Of a stretch of DNA of 64,000 nt, positions 35,709 to 44,732 are shown in pieces. Where the stretch lies: assembly GCA_008711135.1 (NCBI GenBank), contig VUAW01000001.1, positions 372,001-436,000 on the forward strand, given 5' to 3'. The DNA is from Rhodobacteraceae bacterium LNNU 3342. GTDB lineage: Bacteria > Pseudomonadota > Alphaproteobacteria > Rhodobacterales > Rhodobacteraceae. A program made the translations under genes and the position numbers. Each line of letters opens with the position of its first letter. The stretch's first letter is position 1. The notes beneath the pieces were generated by a model, which was not told the origin of the DNA, searched no databases, and was given only the letters and a program-made list of their open reading frames with translations.

Positions 35709-37395
35709 TCATTGTCATCCGCGCCGGCGGCGCGCCCTCGCTTGCCAGAACCGCATCCAGCCCGAGTTCGAGCTTGCGGCGGATCCGTTCCTCCTCCTCC
35801 GGCTCGGGCTTGAAGGACAGGGCGCGGCGCCACTGGAACTCTGCCTCCAGCCTGCGGCCTACGGCCCAGTAGACATCGCCCAAGTGGTCATTGACCACCG
35901 GATCGGTCGCCAGCAGCTCGGCTGCGCGTTCCATGTGAACCACGGCCTCCTCATAGCGGCCAAGACGATAGAGAACCCAGCCCAAGCTGTCGGTAATATG
36001 GCCGTCATCGGGCCGCGCCTCTACCGCGCGTTCGATCATCGTCAGCGCCGTGTCTAGGTTCTCGTTCCGCTCCACATAGGAATAGCCAAGGTAGTTCAGA
36101 ACCAGCGGCTGGTCCGGGCGCAGATCAAGCGCGGCGATGAAGTCAGCCTCGGCCTCCTCCCAATGCTTTTCCCGCTCATGCGCGATGCCCCGGCTGTAGA
36201 AGACGACCCAGTGCGCCTCGGACGGGGTTTCGATCAGGTCGACTGCCCGGTCATAAGCCTTGATCGCCTCGGCGAACCGCTCCTGCCGGCGCAGCATGTC
36301 GCCTTGGGCGATATGAACGATCGGCAGGTCAGCGTGGCTCCGCGCAAGCTGTTCAAGCGCCTCGAGCGCGGCATCCTGACGCCCGGCTTCATAAAGCGCA
36401 TTGGCACGGCCCAGTTCGGCGGCATGGAAAGCGGCACTGTCGCGCGGCACACGGTTGTAGGCGGCGGTGGCCAGATCGTACTGCTCCATACCCTCCAGCA
36501 GCGAGGCCGAAAGCAGCGTCGCATCCACATGGTCCGGGCGGATATGTTCGGCAACGCGCGCATAGACCAGCGCGGGGCTTTGCGCCCCGTCAGGGGCCAG
36601 CGCCATGGCCACGGAATAAAAGACCTCGGCAATACCATGCGCCGGATCCTGCACCACGGTGAAAGGCAGCACCCGCCCGGCGGCGACCTCTTCGCGCAGC
36701 GCCAAGATCACCGGGTCGGGGGAGACTTCCAGAACATTGTCGATCAGCGTCAGCGCATCCTGGTGCCGGTCAAGCTGGGTCAGGACCTCGACATGCGCCT
36801 TGACCCCGTGCCGGGTCAGGCCCAATCCAACGGCGGCCTGCTGCGCCAGAAGCGTTTCAGCCTGTTCGAAATCACCGACCGAGGCCAGCGCCAGCGCCTT
36901 GTGTTGCAGCGCAAAGGGGCCCAACCCCTCAACCGCGGCCAGCGCGTCGAATTCGGCCAGCGCCTCGGACATGCGGCCCAGACCAAGCTGGGTCCAGGCG
37001 TTGACCAGCCCATTCACCAGCGGGCCAATGTTGCGGCTGTCCCGGTCATCCAGGATTTCCTGCCAGGCGCGGCGCTCAAGCTGGTCGGCAAGAACGATCA
37101 CATGCGCCGTCTGCCCCGGCATCGACCATTCCAGCTTGGACTGTGCGATGGGCAGCGCCGCCTGGATGTTTCCCAGTGACACATGCGAAATCAGCAGGCT
37201 TTCAAGCAGAAGTTCATTCGCCGGGTCCTCCGCTGCCGCCGCTGAAAGATAGGGGGCTGCTGCGCGGAAGTCGCTTTGGGTCAGCGCCTGGCGCCCTGCG
37301 AGGTAGGCGCCGGCCAAGCCACCCTCGGCCAGGGCCGGTCCCGTTGCTGCCATCGCCGCGGCGAGCGCAACGGCCAGTCTCAGTCGAGATGTCAT
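35698..37395 (-). CDS. Exported TPR repeat protein
   Basis: A 565-residue protein with a signal peptide (about 1-23, ending GPALA) and many tetratricopeptide repeats through most of its length, clearest between about 300 and 530 (for example [22 protein letters not shown]). No catalytic domain is seen. It should act as a periplasmic or outer-membrane-associated protein-interaction scaffold. It follows the ETF-quinone oxidoreductase gene and overlaps ispE. No closer family assignment is made. Confidence 0.87.
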   Translation of the reverse strand: MTSRLRLAVALAAAMAATGPALAEGGLAGAYLAGRQALTQSDFRAAAPYLSAAAAEDPANELLLESLLISHVSLGNIQAALPIAQSKLEWSMPGQTAHVIVLADQLERRAWQEILDDRDSRNIGPLVNGLVNAWTQLGLGRMSEALAEFDALAAVEGLGPFALQHKALALASVGDFEQAETLLAQQAAVGLGLTRHGVKAHVEVLTQLDRHQDALTLIDNVLEVSPDPVILALREEVAAGRVLPFTVVQDPAHGIAEVFYSVAMALAPDGAQSPALVYARVAEHIRPDHVDATLLSASLLEGMEQYDLATAAYNRVPRDSAAFHAAELGRANALYEAGRQDAALEALEQLARSHADLPIVHIAQGDMLRRQERFAEAIKAYDRAVDLIETPSEAHWVVFYSRGIAHEREKHWEEAEADFIAALDLRPDQPLVLNYLGYSYVERNENLDTALTMIERAVEARPDDGHITDSLGWVLYRLGRYEEAVVHMERAAELLATDPVVNDHLGDVYWAVGRRLEAEFQWRRALSFKPEPEEEERIRRKLELGLDAVLASEGAPPARMTMNGH

Positions 37396-37465
37396 GATGA
37401 GCTGCGTCCCGTTCCGTTTCTCCTTGGCCAGAGCCTAGACGGAGCGTCAACGCAAAGCAACGAAA

Positions 37466-37486
37466 GCGGCAGCCCCCGGCTGCCGC
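37466..37486 (-). terminator. Hairpin after the ETF-quinone oxidoreductase gene
   Basis: A 9-bp perfect stem (37466-37474 with 37478-37486) with a CCC loop lies 12 bases beyond the stop at 37498. The minus-strand sequence after it begins TTTCGTTG, a short T-tract. Probable terminator, separating this gene from the TPR gene. Confidence 0.6.
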
Positions 37487-37497
37487 TCGCGGAATTG

Positions 37498-39150
37498 TCA
37501 GGTGTTGGGGTAATTCGGCCCGTCACCGCCCTGCGGCGTGGTCCAGTCGATGTTCTGGCTGGGATCCTTGATATCGCAGGTCTTGCAGTGGACGCAGTTC
37601 TGGAAATTGATCACGAAGCGCGGCGTTTTTCCTTCTTCCTGCACCACTTCGTAAACCCCCGCCGGGCAATAGCGTTGCGCCGGTTCTGCGTATTTTGGCA
37701 GGTTCACGCGGATCGGAATCGACGAATCGCGCAGCCGCAGGTGGCAGGGCTGGTTTTCCTCGTGATTGGTAAAGGAATAGGCGACGTTGGTCAGCCGGTC
37801 GAAGGACAGGACGCCGTCAGGCTTGGGATAATCGATCGGCTTGTGGTCCGCGGCAAGGCCAGTGGCCTCGGCATCGGACTTGCCGTGGCCGATCGTGCCC
37901 AAGGGATTCATGCCGGTGAGGTTCGCCACCCACATGTCGAAGCCGCCCAGCGCGAGCGACCCCGTCAGCCCGTATTTCGACCAGAGCGGCTTGACGTTGC
38001 GGACGCGCCGCAGGTCCTTGGCAATCGGACCGCTGCGCAGGTCGGCGTCATATTCCACCAGTTCATCCCCACCGCGCCCGGCCTGAATCGCGGCATATGC
38101 GGCCTCGGCCGCGGCCTTGCCTGACAGCATCGCGTTGTGGTTGCCCTTGATCCGCGGAAGGTTCACCAGCCCGGCCGAACATCCCAGCAACACGCCGCCC
38201 GGGAAGCAGGTCCGTGGCAGCGACTGCCAGCCGCCTTCGCTGATGGCGCGGGCACCATAGGCCACGCGCTTTCCGCCCTTCAGCAGTTCAGCCACCATCG
38301 GGTGATGCTTGAAGCGCTGAAACTCCATGTACGGGTACAAATAGGGGTTCTGGTAGTTCAGGTGCACCACGAAGCCGATGTGGATCTGGTTGCCCTCGGC
38401 ATGGTAGATGAACGACCCGCCGCCTGCATTGCTGCCCAGCGGCCAGCCCATCGTATGGGTCACGGTGCCAAGCTGGTACTTGTCCGGGTCGATCTCCCAG
38501 ATCTCCTTCATGCCGAGGCCGTACTTCTGCGGCTCGGCATCACGATCCAGCCGGTAGCGTGTGATCGCCAGCTTAGACAGATGCCCGCGCACCCCTTCGC
38601 CCAGGAAGACGTACTTGCCGCGCAGTTCCATGCCGGGTTCATAGTTCGGCCCCGGCGTCCCGTCGGGGTTCAGGCCGAATTCGCCGGCGACGACGCCCAC
38701 GACCTCTCCCCGCTCGCCCAGGACAAGCTCGGATGCGGCCATGCCGGGGAAGATTTCCACCCCCAGCGCCTCTGCCTGTTCGGCCATCCAGCGGCAGACG
38801 TTCGCCATCGATACGATGTAGTTGCCGTGGTTCGACATCAGCGGCGGCATCGGCCAGTTCGGAACCCGGACCTTGCCCGCTTCGCCCAGGAGGTAGAAGT
38901 TGTCCTGCGTCACCGGCACGTTCAGCGGCGCGCCCTTTTCCCGCCAGTCCGGGATCAGCGCGTTCAGCCCGCAGGGATCAAGCACCGCGCCTGAAAGGAT
39001 ATGCGCCCCCACCTCGGAGCCTTTTTCCAGAACGACGACCGACAGGTCGGGATCAAGCTGCCTGAGCCGGATCGCCGCGGAAAGGCCCGCGGGCCCCGCG
39101 CCCACGATGACCACGTCATATTCCATCGACTCCCGCGTCACGTCTGTCAT
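37498..39150 (-). CDS. Electron transfer flavoprotein-ubiquinone oxidoreductase
   Basis: Membrane-peripheral enzyme that passes electrons from ETF to ubiquinone during fatty acid, amino acid and one-carbon oxidation. The 550-residue protein has the FAD-binding Rossmann fold (VVIVGAGPAGLSAAIRL, from residue 11), a central quinone-binding region with GCSAGLVNLPRIKG, and C-terminal Cys residues binding a 4Fe-4S cluster (CPAGVYEV and FQNCVHCKTCDI). Length and motifs match the full-length family. A near-consensus promoter lies upstream. etfAB are not in the window. Confidence 0.96.
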   Translation of the reverse strand: MTDVTRESMEYDVVIVGAGPAGLSAAIRLRQLDPDLSVVVLEKGSEVGAHILSGAVLDPCGLNALIPDWREKGAPLNVPVTQDNFYLLGEAGKVRVPNWPMPPLMSNHGNYIVSMANVCRWMAEQAEALGVEIFPGMAASELVLGERGEVVGVVAGEFGLNPDGTPGPNYEPGMELRGKYVFLGEGVRGHLSKLAITRYRLDRDAEPQKYGLGMKEIWEIDPDKYQLGTVTHTMGWPLGSNAGGGSFIYHAEGNQIHIGFVVHLNYQNPYLYPYMEFQRFKHHPMVAELLKGGKRVAYGARAISEGGWQSLPRTCFPGGVLLGCSAGLVNLPRIKGNHNAMLSGKAAAEAAYAAIQAGRGGDELVEYDADLRSGPIAKDLRRVRNVKPLWSKYGLTGSLALGGFDMWVANLTGMNPLGTIGHGKSDAEATGLAADHKPIDYPKPDGVLSFDRLTNVAYSFTNHEENQPCHLRLRDSSIPIRVNLPKYAEPAQRYCPAGVYEVVQEEGKTPRFVINFQNCVHCKTCDIKDPSQNIDWTTPQGGDGPNYPNT

Positions 39151-39407
39151 GGCTACCCCCTCTGCCCGGACAAGGTCGCGGGCTGGATTGCTGTCCTATG
39201 TCCGCAGTCGGTTATATTAGTGACATGTCCGGGGTCAATCGCAACGCTGTGTGCGGAGACCTCCTGCAGCCGGGGGATGCGCGTTGCGCCGCTTGATTTT
39301 CCCGCAGGGCCTTGCAATCCGATGTCCTGTCGGTTCTGGTAAACAGCGGAGGGGCCGGGTGTCGCGGGGAACCGCGGCGCCCTTGTTTATGCGAGAAGAC
39401 GAAGCCG
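39151..39407. other. Divergent intergenic region between ETF-QO gene and greA
   Basis: This 257-base gap holds the clear promoter of the ETF-quinone oxidoreductase gene. The side toward greA (about 39240-39400) shows no obvious sigma70 match and no convincing open reading frame or tRNA. greA thus may have a leader of uncertain length. Confidence 0.5.
39211..39238 (-). promoter_or_regulatory. Sigma70-type promoter of the ETF-quinone oxidoreductase gene
   Basis: On the minus strand TTGACC (39233-39238) is followed by a 16-base spacer and TATAAC (39211-39216). Each hexamer matches consensus at 5 of 6 positions, the best promoter match I found in the window. The expected transcript starts near 39204, giving a leader of about 55 bases before the ATG at 39150. 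Confidence 0.6.
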
Positions 39408-39878
39408 ATGGAAAAGATACCGATGACCCGCGCGGGGCACACCGCGCTTGCGGAAGAGCTCAAGACGCTCAAGTCAGTGGAACGCCCCGCCGTGATCCGC
39501 GCGATCGCCGAGGCGCGGGAACATGGCGACCTGTCCGAAAACGCCGAATACCACGCCGCCCGCGAACGCCAGAGCTTCATCGAGGGCCGCGTCAAGGAGA
39601 TCGAGGGCATCCTGTCGCTCGCAGAGGTGATCGACCCCACCCGGCTGTCCGGCCCGATCAAGTTCGGAGCCACCGTGACGCTGGTTGACGAAGACACGGA
39701 CGAGGAAAAAACCTACCAGATCGTGGGCGAGACCGAGGCCGACATCGAGAAGGGCCTGCTCAACATCCGCTCGCCCCTGGCCCGCGCCCTGATCGGCAAG
39801 GACGAGGGCGACAGTGTCGAGGTCAAGACCCCCGGCGGCGACCGCAGCTATGAGGTGCTGCGCGTCCAGTACATCTGA
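39408..39878 (+). CDS. greA: Transcription elongation factor GreA
   Basis: Rescues backtracked RNA polymerase by stimulating transcript cleavage. The 156-residue protein has the N-terminal coiled coil with the acidic tip ([23 protein letters not shown] region, about residues 44-70) and the C-terminal FKBP-like domain with [14 protein letters not shown]. The start [14 protein letters not shown] at 39408 is the normal family N-terminus. A 303-residue membrane protein gene follows after 14 bases. Confidence 0.97.
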   Translation: MEKIPMTRAGHTALAEELKTLKSVERPAVIRAIAEAREHGDLSENAEYHAARERQSFIEGRVKEIEGILSLAEVIDPTRLSGPIKFGATVTLVDEDTDEEKTYQIVGETEADIEKGLLNIRSPLARALIGKDEGDSVEVKTPGGDRSYEVLRVQYI

Positions 39879-39892
39879 AACAGGAGCGCGCG

Positions 39893-40804
39893 ATGACGGA
39901 TCACGAACCCGACGGCCCCGCCGGCAGCCCCCGCGGCTTTGGCCTTTACCATCGGCCCGATACGGGGCCACGGCTGGGCCTGCCCGAAATCGTCGCCATC
40001 ACGCTTTCCGTGCTCTGGCTGGTGCTGATCGTCCTTGGCTGGAACTCGGACGAAGAGGGCGGTGTCGCACGGTGGCTGCTGAACCTGCTGTCAATCGTGC
40101 TGCCGCTGGCGCTGATCTGGGTCGCCGCCTCGACGCTGAGCGGCCTGCGCGCGGTACGCGAGGAAACGGCCCGGTTGCAGGCAGCGATTGACAGCATGCG
40201 TCATGCCCAGATGGCCCAGAAGCAGGCATCGCCCGTCGTGCGCCCCGCCGCCGCGCCCCGCCCTGCCCCCGACCTGTCCTACCAGCCAGAGCCGGAGCCG
40301 GAGGACAGCTTTGAAGAGCCCGAGGATACACCCGGCGTCGCGGCCGAGGATCTGGTCCGCGCCCTGAACTTCCCCGACGATCCTGACGATGTCGAAGGCT
40401 TCCGCGCGCTACGCAACGCGCTTGAGGATCGGGAAAGCGCGCGCCTGATCCGGGCCGCGCAGGACGTGCTGACCCTTCTCGCGCAGGAAGGGATCTTCAT
40501 GGACGACCTACCCGCCGACCTACCCCACCCGGAAACCTGGCGCCGCTTCGCTGCCGGTGAACGTGGGACAAGCATCGAGCCCCTCAGCGGCGTTGCGGAT
40601 GACGAACTGGCTGCCGCCATCGCTGCGCGCATGGATCAGGACCCAGTATTCCACGACGCCGTGCATCATTTCCTGCGCATGTTCGACCGGACGCTGATTG
40701 ACTTCGTGCAGGAATGGGACGACGACGCCGTGGCGCAGCTTACCTCTACCCGGACAGCCCGGGCCTTCATGCTCCTCGGCCGCGCCAGCGGCAGCTTCGA
40801 CTGA
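39893..40804 (+). CDS. Unknown membrane protein downstream of greA
   Basis: A 303-residue protein not assigned to a known function. Two adjacent transmembrane helices (about residues 31-49 and 61-80) are followed by a short coiled coil (about 83-105), a Pro/Ala/Glu-rich linker (about 110-150) and a helical C-terminal domain of about 150 residues. Signal peptide and catalytic motifs are absent. It is spaced 14 bases from greA and three bases from azlC, so all four genes probably share a transcript. Confidence 0.83.
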   Translation: MTDHEPDGPAGSPRGFGLYHRPDTGPRLGLPEIVAITLSVLWLVLIVLGWNSDEEGGVARWLLNLLSIVLPLALIWVAASTLSGLRAVREETARLQAAIDSMRHAQMAQKQASPVVRPAAAPRPAPDLSYQPEPEPEDSFEEPEDTPGVAAEDLVRALNFPDDPDDVEGFRALRNALEDRESARLIRAAQDVLTLLAQEGIFMDDLPADLPHPETWRRFAAGERGTSIEPLSGVADDELAAAIAARMDQDPVFHDAVHHFLRMFDRTLIDFVQEWDDDAVAQLTSTRTARAFMLLGRASGSFD

Positions 40805-40807
40805 CGG

Positions 40808-41518
40808 ATGCGAAACACCTCTGCCCGCGGCGCCTATTGGCGCGGCTTTTGGGCCGCGGCGCCCTTCGTGCTGGTGGTCGCACCCTTCGGCCTGCTGTTC
40901 GGCGTGGTGGCCACCGAAGCCGGCCTGAACCTGGTCGAGGTCATGAGCTTCAGCATCTTCGTGATCGCGGGGGCATCCCAGTTCGCGGCGATCCAGCTCA
41001 TGTCGGAAAACGCGCCGACCTTGGTGGTCCTAGGAACGGCCTTGGCTGTGAACCTGCGGATGGCGATGTATTCGGCCTCGCTCGCCCCGCATCTCGGGCA
41101 AGCAAAGATGTGGCAGCGGGCGCTGGCGTCCTACTTCATGATCGACCAGTCCTATGCCGTCAGCATCGCAGAATACGAGGAACAGCCAGCACAAAGCCTG
41201 CGTGACAAGGTCGCCTTCTTCTTTGGCGCCGTCACGCCGACCTGCCTGCCTTGGTATGGGGCGACACTGCTGGGGGCGACGATCGGGCAGACCATCCCTC
41301 CGGGGCTCGCGCTCGACTTCGCGGTTCCGATCACCTTTCTGGCGATGATCGGCCCGATGTTGCGCACAGCGGCACATGTGGCGGCGACTTTCGTTTCGGT
41401 GACGCTGGCGCTGCTGCTGGCGGGGTTGCCCTATAACTCCGGCCTGATGATCGCGGCGCTGGGCGCCATGGCTGCCGGGGCGCAAGTGGAGTTCTGGCAA
41501 ACGCGGAGAGCGGGATGA
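40808..41518 (+). CDS. azlC: AzlC family branched-chain amino acid exporter, large subunit
   Basis: A 236-residue multi-pass membrane protein with the AzlC features APFGLLFGVVATEAG, FAGASQFAAIQLM-like IAGASQFAAIQLM, and NLRMAMYSASLAPHL. With AzlD it forms a two-component exporter for branched-chain amino acids and analogues. Its stop overlaps the azlD start as ATGA, the usual pairing. No regulator of this pair is seen nearby. Confidence 0.92.
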   Translation: MRNTSARGAYWRGFWAAAPFVLVVAPFGLLFGVVATEAGLNLVEVMSFSIFVIAGASQFAAIQLMSENAPTLVVLGTALAVNLRMAMYSASLAPHLGQAKMWQRALASYFMIDQSYAVSIAEYEEQPAQSLRDKVAFFFGAVTPTCLPWYGATLLGATIGQTIPPGLALDFAVPITFLAMIGPMLRTAAHVAATFVSVTLALLLAGLPYNSGLMIAALGAMAAGAQVEFWQTRRAG

Positions 41519-41844
41519 GCTACAGCACCGCCGAGATCTGGTTCATCGTCATCGTCCTGGGCCTCGGGACGTTTCTGCTGCGCTTTTCCTTCCTGGGCGT
41601 GATCGGCCGGCGGCAATTGCCGGGCTGGGTGCTGCGGCACCTGCGCTATACGGCGGTGGCCGTGCTGCCCGCGCTGGTCGCGCCGCTCGTGCTCTGGCCG
41701 CAGGCGGCGGGGGGCGAACCGAACCCGCCCCGGCTGCTGGCCGCGGCCGTGACGCTGGGCGTGGGCTATTTCAGCCGCAACGTGCTGGCCGCCATCGGTG
41801 GCGGCGCAGTCACGCTGTATCTGATGCTGTTCCTGATGGGCTAG
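41515..41844 (+). CDS. azlD: AzlD domain protein, small exporter subunit
   Basis: A 109-residue membrane protein with about four helices and the family features [12 protein letters not shown] and [17 protein letters not shown]. It partners AzlC and is translationally coupled to it by an ATGA overlap. Its TAG stop shares the four bases CTAG with the stop of the convergent Trm112 gene. Confidence 0.9.
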   Translation: MSYSTAEIWFIVIVLGLGTFLLRFSFLGVIGRRQLPGWVLRHLRYTAVAVLPALVAPLVLWPQAAGGEPNPPRLLAAAVTLGVGYFSRNVLAAIGGGAVTLYLMLFLMG

Positions 41845-42020
41845 TCGATCTCTCGCGCCTCGCTGGGCAGCATGATCGGGATGCCGTTGCGGATCGGGAA
41901 GGCCAGCCGCGCGGCGCGTGATACAAGCTCTTGCCGTTCGGCGTCGTGGCTCAAAGGCTGCTGGGTCAGTGGGCAGACCAGCGCCTCGAGCATGCGACGA
42001 TCAAAGGTTGTTTCAGTCAT
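41841..42020 (-). CDS. Trm112 family protein
   Basis: A 59-residue protein beginning [20 protein letters not shown], followed by a strand-rich core and ending [19 protein letters not shown]. This is the short bacterial Trm112/YcaR family pattern (LVCPxTxxPL and YPIRDGIPIML-like). Trm112 proteins act as small partners that activate methyltransferases in eukaryotes and archaea; the bacterial partner is less clear. It overlaps the LON-like gene stop as ATGA and shares CTAG with azlD. It is short enough to be missed by size cut-offs. Confidence 0.9.
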   Translation of the reverse strand: MTETTFDRRMLEALVCPLTQQPLSHDAERQELVSRAARLAFPIRNGIPIMLPSEAREID

Positions 42021-42661
42021 TGCATGATCTCCTCGTCATTGCCGCCACGCAGCGCGAATTCCAGTAGCGTCACCAGCGTTTCACGCCGAGTCTGCAGCGA
42101 CGGCGCCTCAAGCAGCGCCTGCTTGTCCTCTGGCGGGAAGGGGCACAGCATCGACAGGGAGTTGATCAGAAGCTCATCCTCGGCCTCTCTCAGGCTGCCC
42201 CAGTCGGTCGAAAGGTTCTGCGAGGCGAAGTACCGCCCGAGCAGCGTCAGGAAGGGCTCTCGTTCAAAGGCCGAATCGTGTTCAGGCGGGCCAAGGTCGC
42301 GTTCGAACCCCGACCAAGCCACGTCTGCACGGATATAGGGTGCAAAGCCCGGCACTTCTCGCAGCAGACGGAACCGCGATATGCCGGACAGCGTGATCAT
42401 GTAGCGCCCGTCCTCGGTCTCGGAAAAGGCAGTCAGGCGACCCGCGCAGCCGATCGACTGCAGGCGCCGCGCATCGGACCCCGGCACTTCCCGCGGCTGG
42501 ATCATCCCGATCAGCCGGTGCCGCGTCTTCATCGTGTCCTCCAGCATCGCAAGGTAGCGTGGCTCGAAGATATGAAGCGGCAGCCGCGCCCGGGGCAGGA
42601 GAAGCGCTCCGGGCAGCGGAAACACGGGAATTGTATCCGGCAGATCCGAGACGTTGAACAT
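42017..42661 (-). CDS. LON substrate-binding domain protein
   Basis: A 214-residue soluble protein containing only the Lon N-terminal (LAN/PUA-like) domain: [26 protein letters not shown] and GMIQPRE, then [23 protein letters not shown]. There is no ATPase or protease part. Such stand-alone proteins are common in proteobacteria with no settled function. It lies 26 bases after cnoX and is coupled to the Trm112 gene. Confidence 0.9.
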   Translation of the reverse strand: MFNVSDLPDTIPVFPLPGALLLPRARLPLHIFEPRYLAMLEDTMKTRHRLIGMIQPREVPGSDARRLQSIGCAGRLTAFSETEDGRYMITLSGISRFRLLREVPGFAPYIRADVAWSGFERDLGPPEHDSAFEREPFLTLLGRYFASQNLSTDWGSLREAEDELLINSLSMLCPFPPEDKQALLEAPSLQTRRETLVTLLEFALRGGNDEEIMQ

Positions 42662-42687
42662 GACCTACAGGTAGCCCAAAGGGGGCA

Positions 42688-43602
42688 TCAGGCAAATATC
42701 ATCGAGCTGAGCTTGCGCCGCCCCTTCAGCACGATCGGGTCCTGCGGCTTCAGCGCGTCGAAGATCTTGAAGAGCTGCGTCTTGGCGCCCCCGTCGTTCC
42801 ATTCGCGGTCACGGCGGAAGATTTCCAGCAGCTGGTCCACCGCTTCTTCGACCTGTCCGGCAGCATGCAGCGCCAAGGCGAGGTCATAGCGTGCCTGAAG
42901 GTTCTCGGGCGCCGCCTCGACTGCGGCGTGCAGTTCAGCAACAGGACCCGCCTTCTGGGCTTGGAGCGCGAGGTCGAGCTGCGCACGCGCGGCCTCGATT
43001 TCTTTCGCGCCGCCCATCTCGGCGGGGGCGTTGTTCAGCAGCGCCTCTGCTTGGTCGAGGTTGCCGAGCGCAAGATGCGCCCGCGCCAAGCCACCAAAGG
43101 CTGCGGCGTTCGCAGGGTCTTCGCCCAGAATGGCGGCGAAGGTTTCCGCGGCATCGACTGCCGCCCCTTCGGCCAACATCTGCTCTGCTGCCTCGACGGC
43201 CTCTGCCAGTCCGCCGTCACCTGCGAGGGCCGCGACCCGGTCAACAAAGGCCTTGATTTCAGCCGGCGGCAAGGCGCCCTGAAAGCCGTCCACTGGCTGG
43301 CCCTGCCAGAAGGCATAGACGGTCGGGATCGATTGCACGCGGAGCTGGGCGGCGATCATCTGGTTCTGGTCCACATCGACCTTCACCATCCGCACCTTGC
43401 CACCCGCCGCCGTCACCGCCGCTTCAAGCGCAGGCCCCAACGCCTTGCACGGGCCGCACCACGGCGCCCAGAAGTCCACGATAACGGGAACCTCGCGGCT
43501 GGCATCGACCACATCGGTCATGAAGCTCGCTTCGGTCGTGTCCTTGATCAGCCCCTCGCCGGCCTGAGCCGACGGCTTTCCGCCCAATTCCAGCATGGTC
43601 AT
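42688..43602 (-). CDS. cnoX: Thioredoxin-TPR protein CnoX (YbbN)
   Basis: A 304-residue protein with an N-terminal thioredoxin domain (about 15-125; active site W48-C49-G-P-C52) and C-terminal TPR-like helices. In this family CnoX is a redox-regulated chaperone working with GroEL/ES. Unlike E. coli, where the first Cys is missing, both Cys are present here, so thiol-disulfide activity is likely, as in Caulobacter. The LON-like and Trm112 genes follow. Confidence 0.9.
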   Translation of the reverse strand: MTMLELGGKPSAQAGEGLIKDTTEASFMTDVVDASREVPVIVDFWAPWCGPCKALGPALEAAVTAAGGKVRMVKVDVDQNQMIAAQLRVQSIPTVYAFWQGQPVDGFQGALPPAEIKAFVDRVAALAGDGGLAEAVEAAEQMLAEGAAVDAAETFAAILGEDPANAAAFGGLARAHLALGNLDQAEALLNNAPAEMGGAKEIEAARAQLDLALQAQKAGPVAELHAAVEAAPENLQARYDLALALHAAGQVEEAVDQLLEIFRRDREWNDGGAKTQLFKIFDALKPQDPIVLKGRRKLSSMIFA

Positions 43603-43701
43603 CCCCGGCTGTTGAAACCTGCGACCTATATGTGCGGATGCGGCGCAAAGGCCAAGAGGGAAATGCCGCGCCCGTTCCGGCAGCCCACACGGCAGTAAAG
43701 A

Positions 43702-43728
43702 AAAAGCCCCGGCACTGCCGGGGCTTTT
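43702..43728 (-). terminator. Rho-independent terminator after the YjbE-like gene
   Basis: A 12-bp stem AAAAGCCCCGGC (43702-43713) with GCCGGGGCTTTT (43717-43728), loop ACT, with A and T runs on both sides. It can act in both directions; it lies 24 bases past the stop of the YjbE-like gene on the minus strand, thus ends the polysaccharide module. Confidence 0.85.
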
Positions 43729-43752
43729 CCTGAATGATCTATGTAAGAAGGA

Positions 43753-43998
43753 TCAATCTTCGCCGGTCGTAGTGTTGTCCGAGGACGAGGAGGCAGCGAC
43801 CGCGATCACGGCCAGCGCCAGCAGGCCGCCGACGATTGCGCCGGTGCCCAGGCCGCCACGGCTGGTGGTAGCAACCGGTGCCGGAGCGACCGGAGCGGGC
43901 TCGACCACGACGGGGCTCAGGCCACCGGCGAACGCGGACGACGCGCCAGCCAAGATCATCGCGGAAGCAGCGGCGGTGGTGATGATACGTTTCATCAT
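43753..43998 (-). CDS. Small exported YjbE/GfcA-like protein
   Basis: An 81-residue protein: signal peptide (about 1-24, SSAFA cut site), a Pro/Val/Ala-rich stretch, a Gly/Ala hydrophobic segment (GTGAIVGGLLALAVIAVAA) and a Ser/Thr/Asp tail. The pattern resembles the small Ser/Thr-rich YjbE and GfcA proteins encoded with YjbF/GfcB and YjbH/GfcD in E. coli. Similarity is of composition and place, not strong sequence identity. It lies 72 bases after the yjbF-type gene. Confidence 0.65.
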   Translation of the reverse strand: MMKRIITTAAASAMILAGASSAFAGGLSPVVVEPAPVAPAPVATTSRGGLGTGAIVGGLLALAVIAVAASSSSDNTTTGED

Positions 43999-44070
43999 GT
44001 TACTCCATCTGGTTGACTGATGATGAACTTAGCATCGAGTCCCCTACCCGGAAAGGGTCATATGCCCACA

Positions 44071-44727
44071 TTAGTTCGAAAGATCGGCTAGTTGCAAAAA
44101 GCCCACATCCGTCCCAACCCACTGTAACGATTGCACGATGCGGCCGCGACGGTCAATCCAGTAGCGATTCACGAAGCCATTTTCGGCCCCGATGCATGTC
44201 TCTTTCACCTCATGAACCTCAAATTGCCGCTCGACGATTTCGATCGGGGCAGCGGCATGGCGGCTCAGCGTGCAAGCGAAATCCGCGCGCTGGGTGCGAT
44301 CCTCGCCATCAAGGGTAAAGTAGCTGCGGCTGGTGTTTCCGGCGCCGGCGGTGATCTGCGCGCCGCTTGGCGCGGCCGCGGACATCAGGTCGTTGCCCAG
44401 CCCGCGCGAGGCGATGAAGATCCCGTCGCGCAGGCTCAGCGTGGCGGAGTCTCCGGTTGCCCAGACATCCACGCCACGGTTGCGCGCCACCGGAACAAGC
44501 AGCGCCTGCGTTCCCCGGCTGGGCGCGATCGCAAGCATCATCGGCTGGCCTGAGGCCTCGATCATGGCGCGGGTCAGGGGCTGGGCGGGCTCTGCTTCGC
44601 CACGTCTTCCCACAAGTTCGCCCGCCATACCGGTCAAGGCTTGGGTCAGGGCGTCGCCGCCTGGCTGGTTGCCGCATCCCGACAGAACGAATGCCGAGGC
44701 CAGAAACGCCACAAAGGGCCGGAACAT
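44071..44727 (-). CDS. YjbF family lipoprotein (extracellular polysaccharide)
   Basis: A 218-residue outer-membrane or periplasmic lipoprotein with signal MFRPFVAFLASAFVLSGC and lipobox Cys18. The mature beta-rich part matches the YjbF/GfcB family. In E. coli these genes are needed for, or regulated with, extracellular polysaccharide. Start at 44727 leaves five bases after the yjbH-type stop; an ATG at 44754 would give a longer signal and a 22-base overlap. Co-encoded with YjbH-like and YjbE-like genes; no yjbG counterpart lies between them. Confidence 0.85.
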   Translation of the reverse strand: MFRPFVAFLASAFVLSGCGNQPGGDALTQALTGMAGELVGRRGEAEPAQPLTRAMIEASGQPMMLAIAPSRGTQALLVPVARNRGVDVWATGDSATLSLRDGIFIASRGLGNDLMSAAAPSGAQITAGAGNTSRSYFTLDGEDRTQRADFACTLSRHAAAPIEIVERQFEVHEVKETCIGAENGFVNRYWIDRRGRIVQSLQWVGTDVGFLQLADLSN

Positions 44728-44732
44728 CCGTA

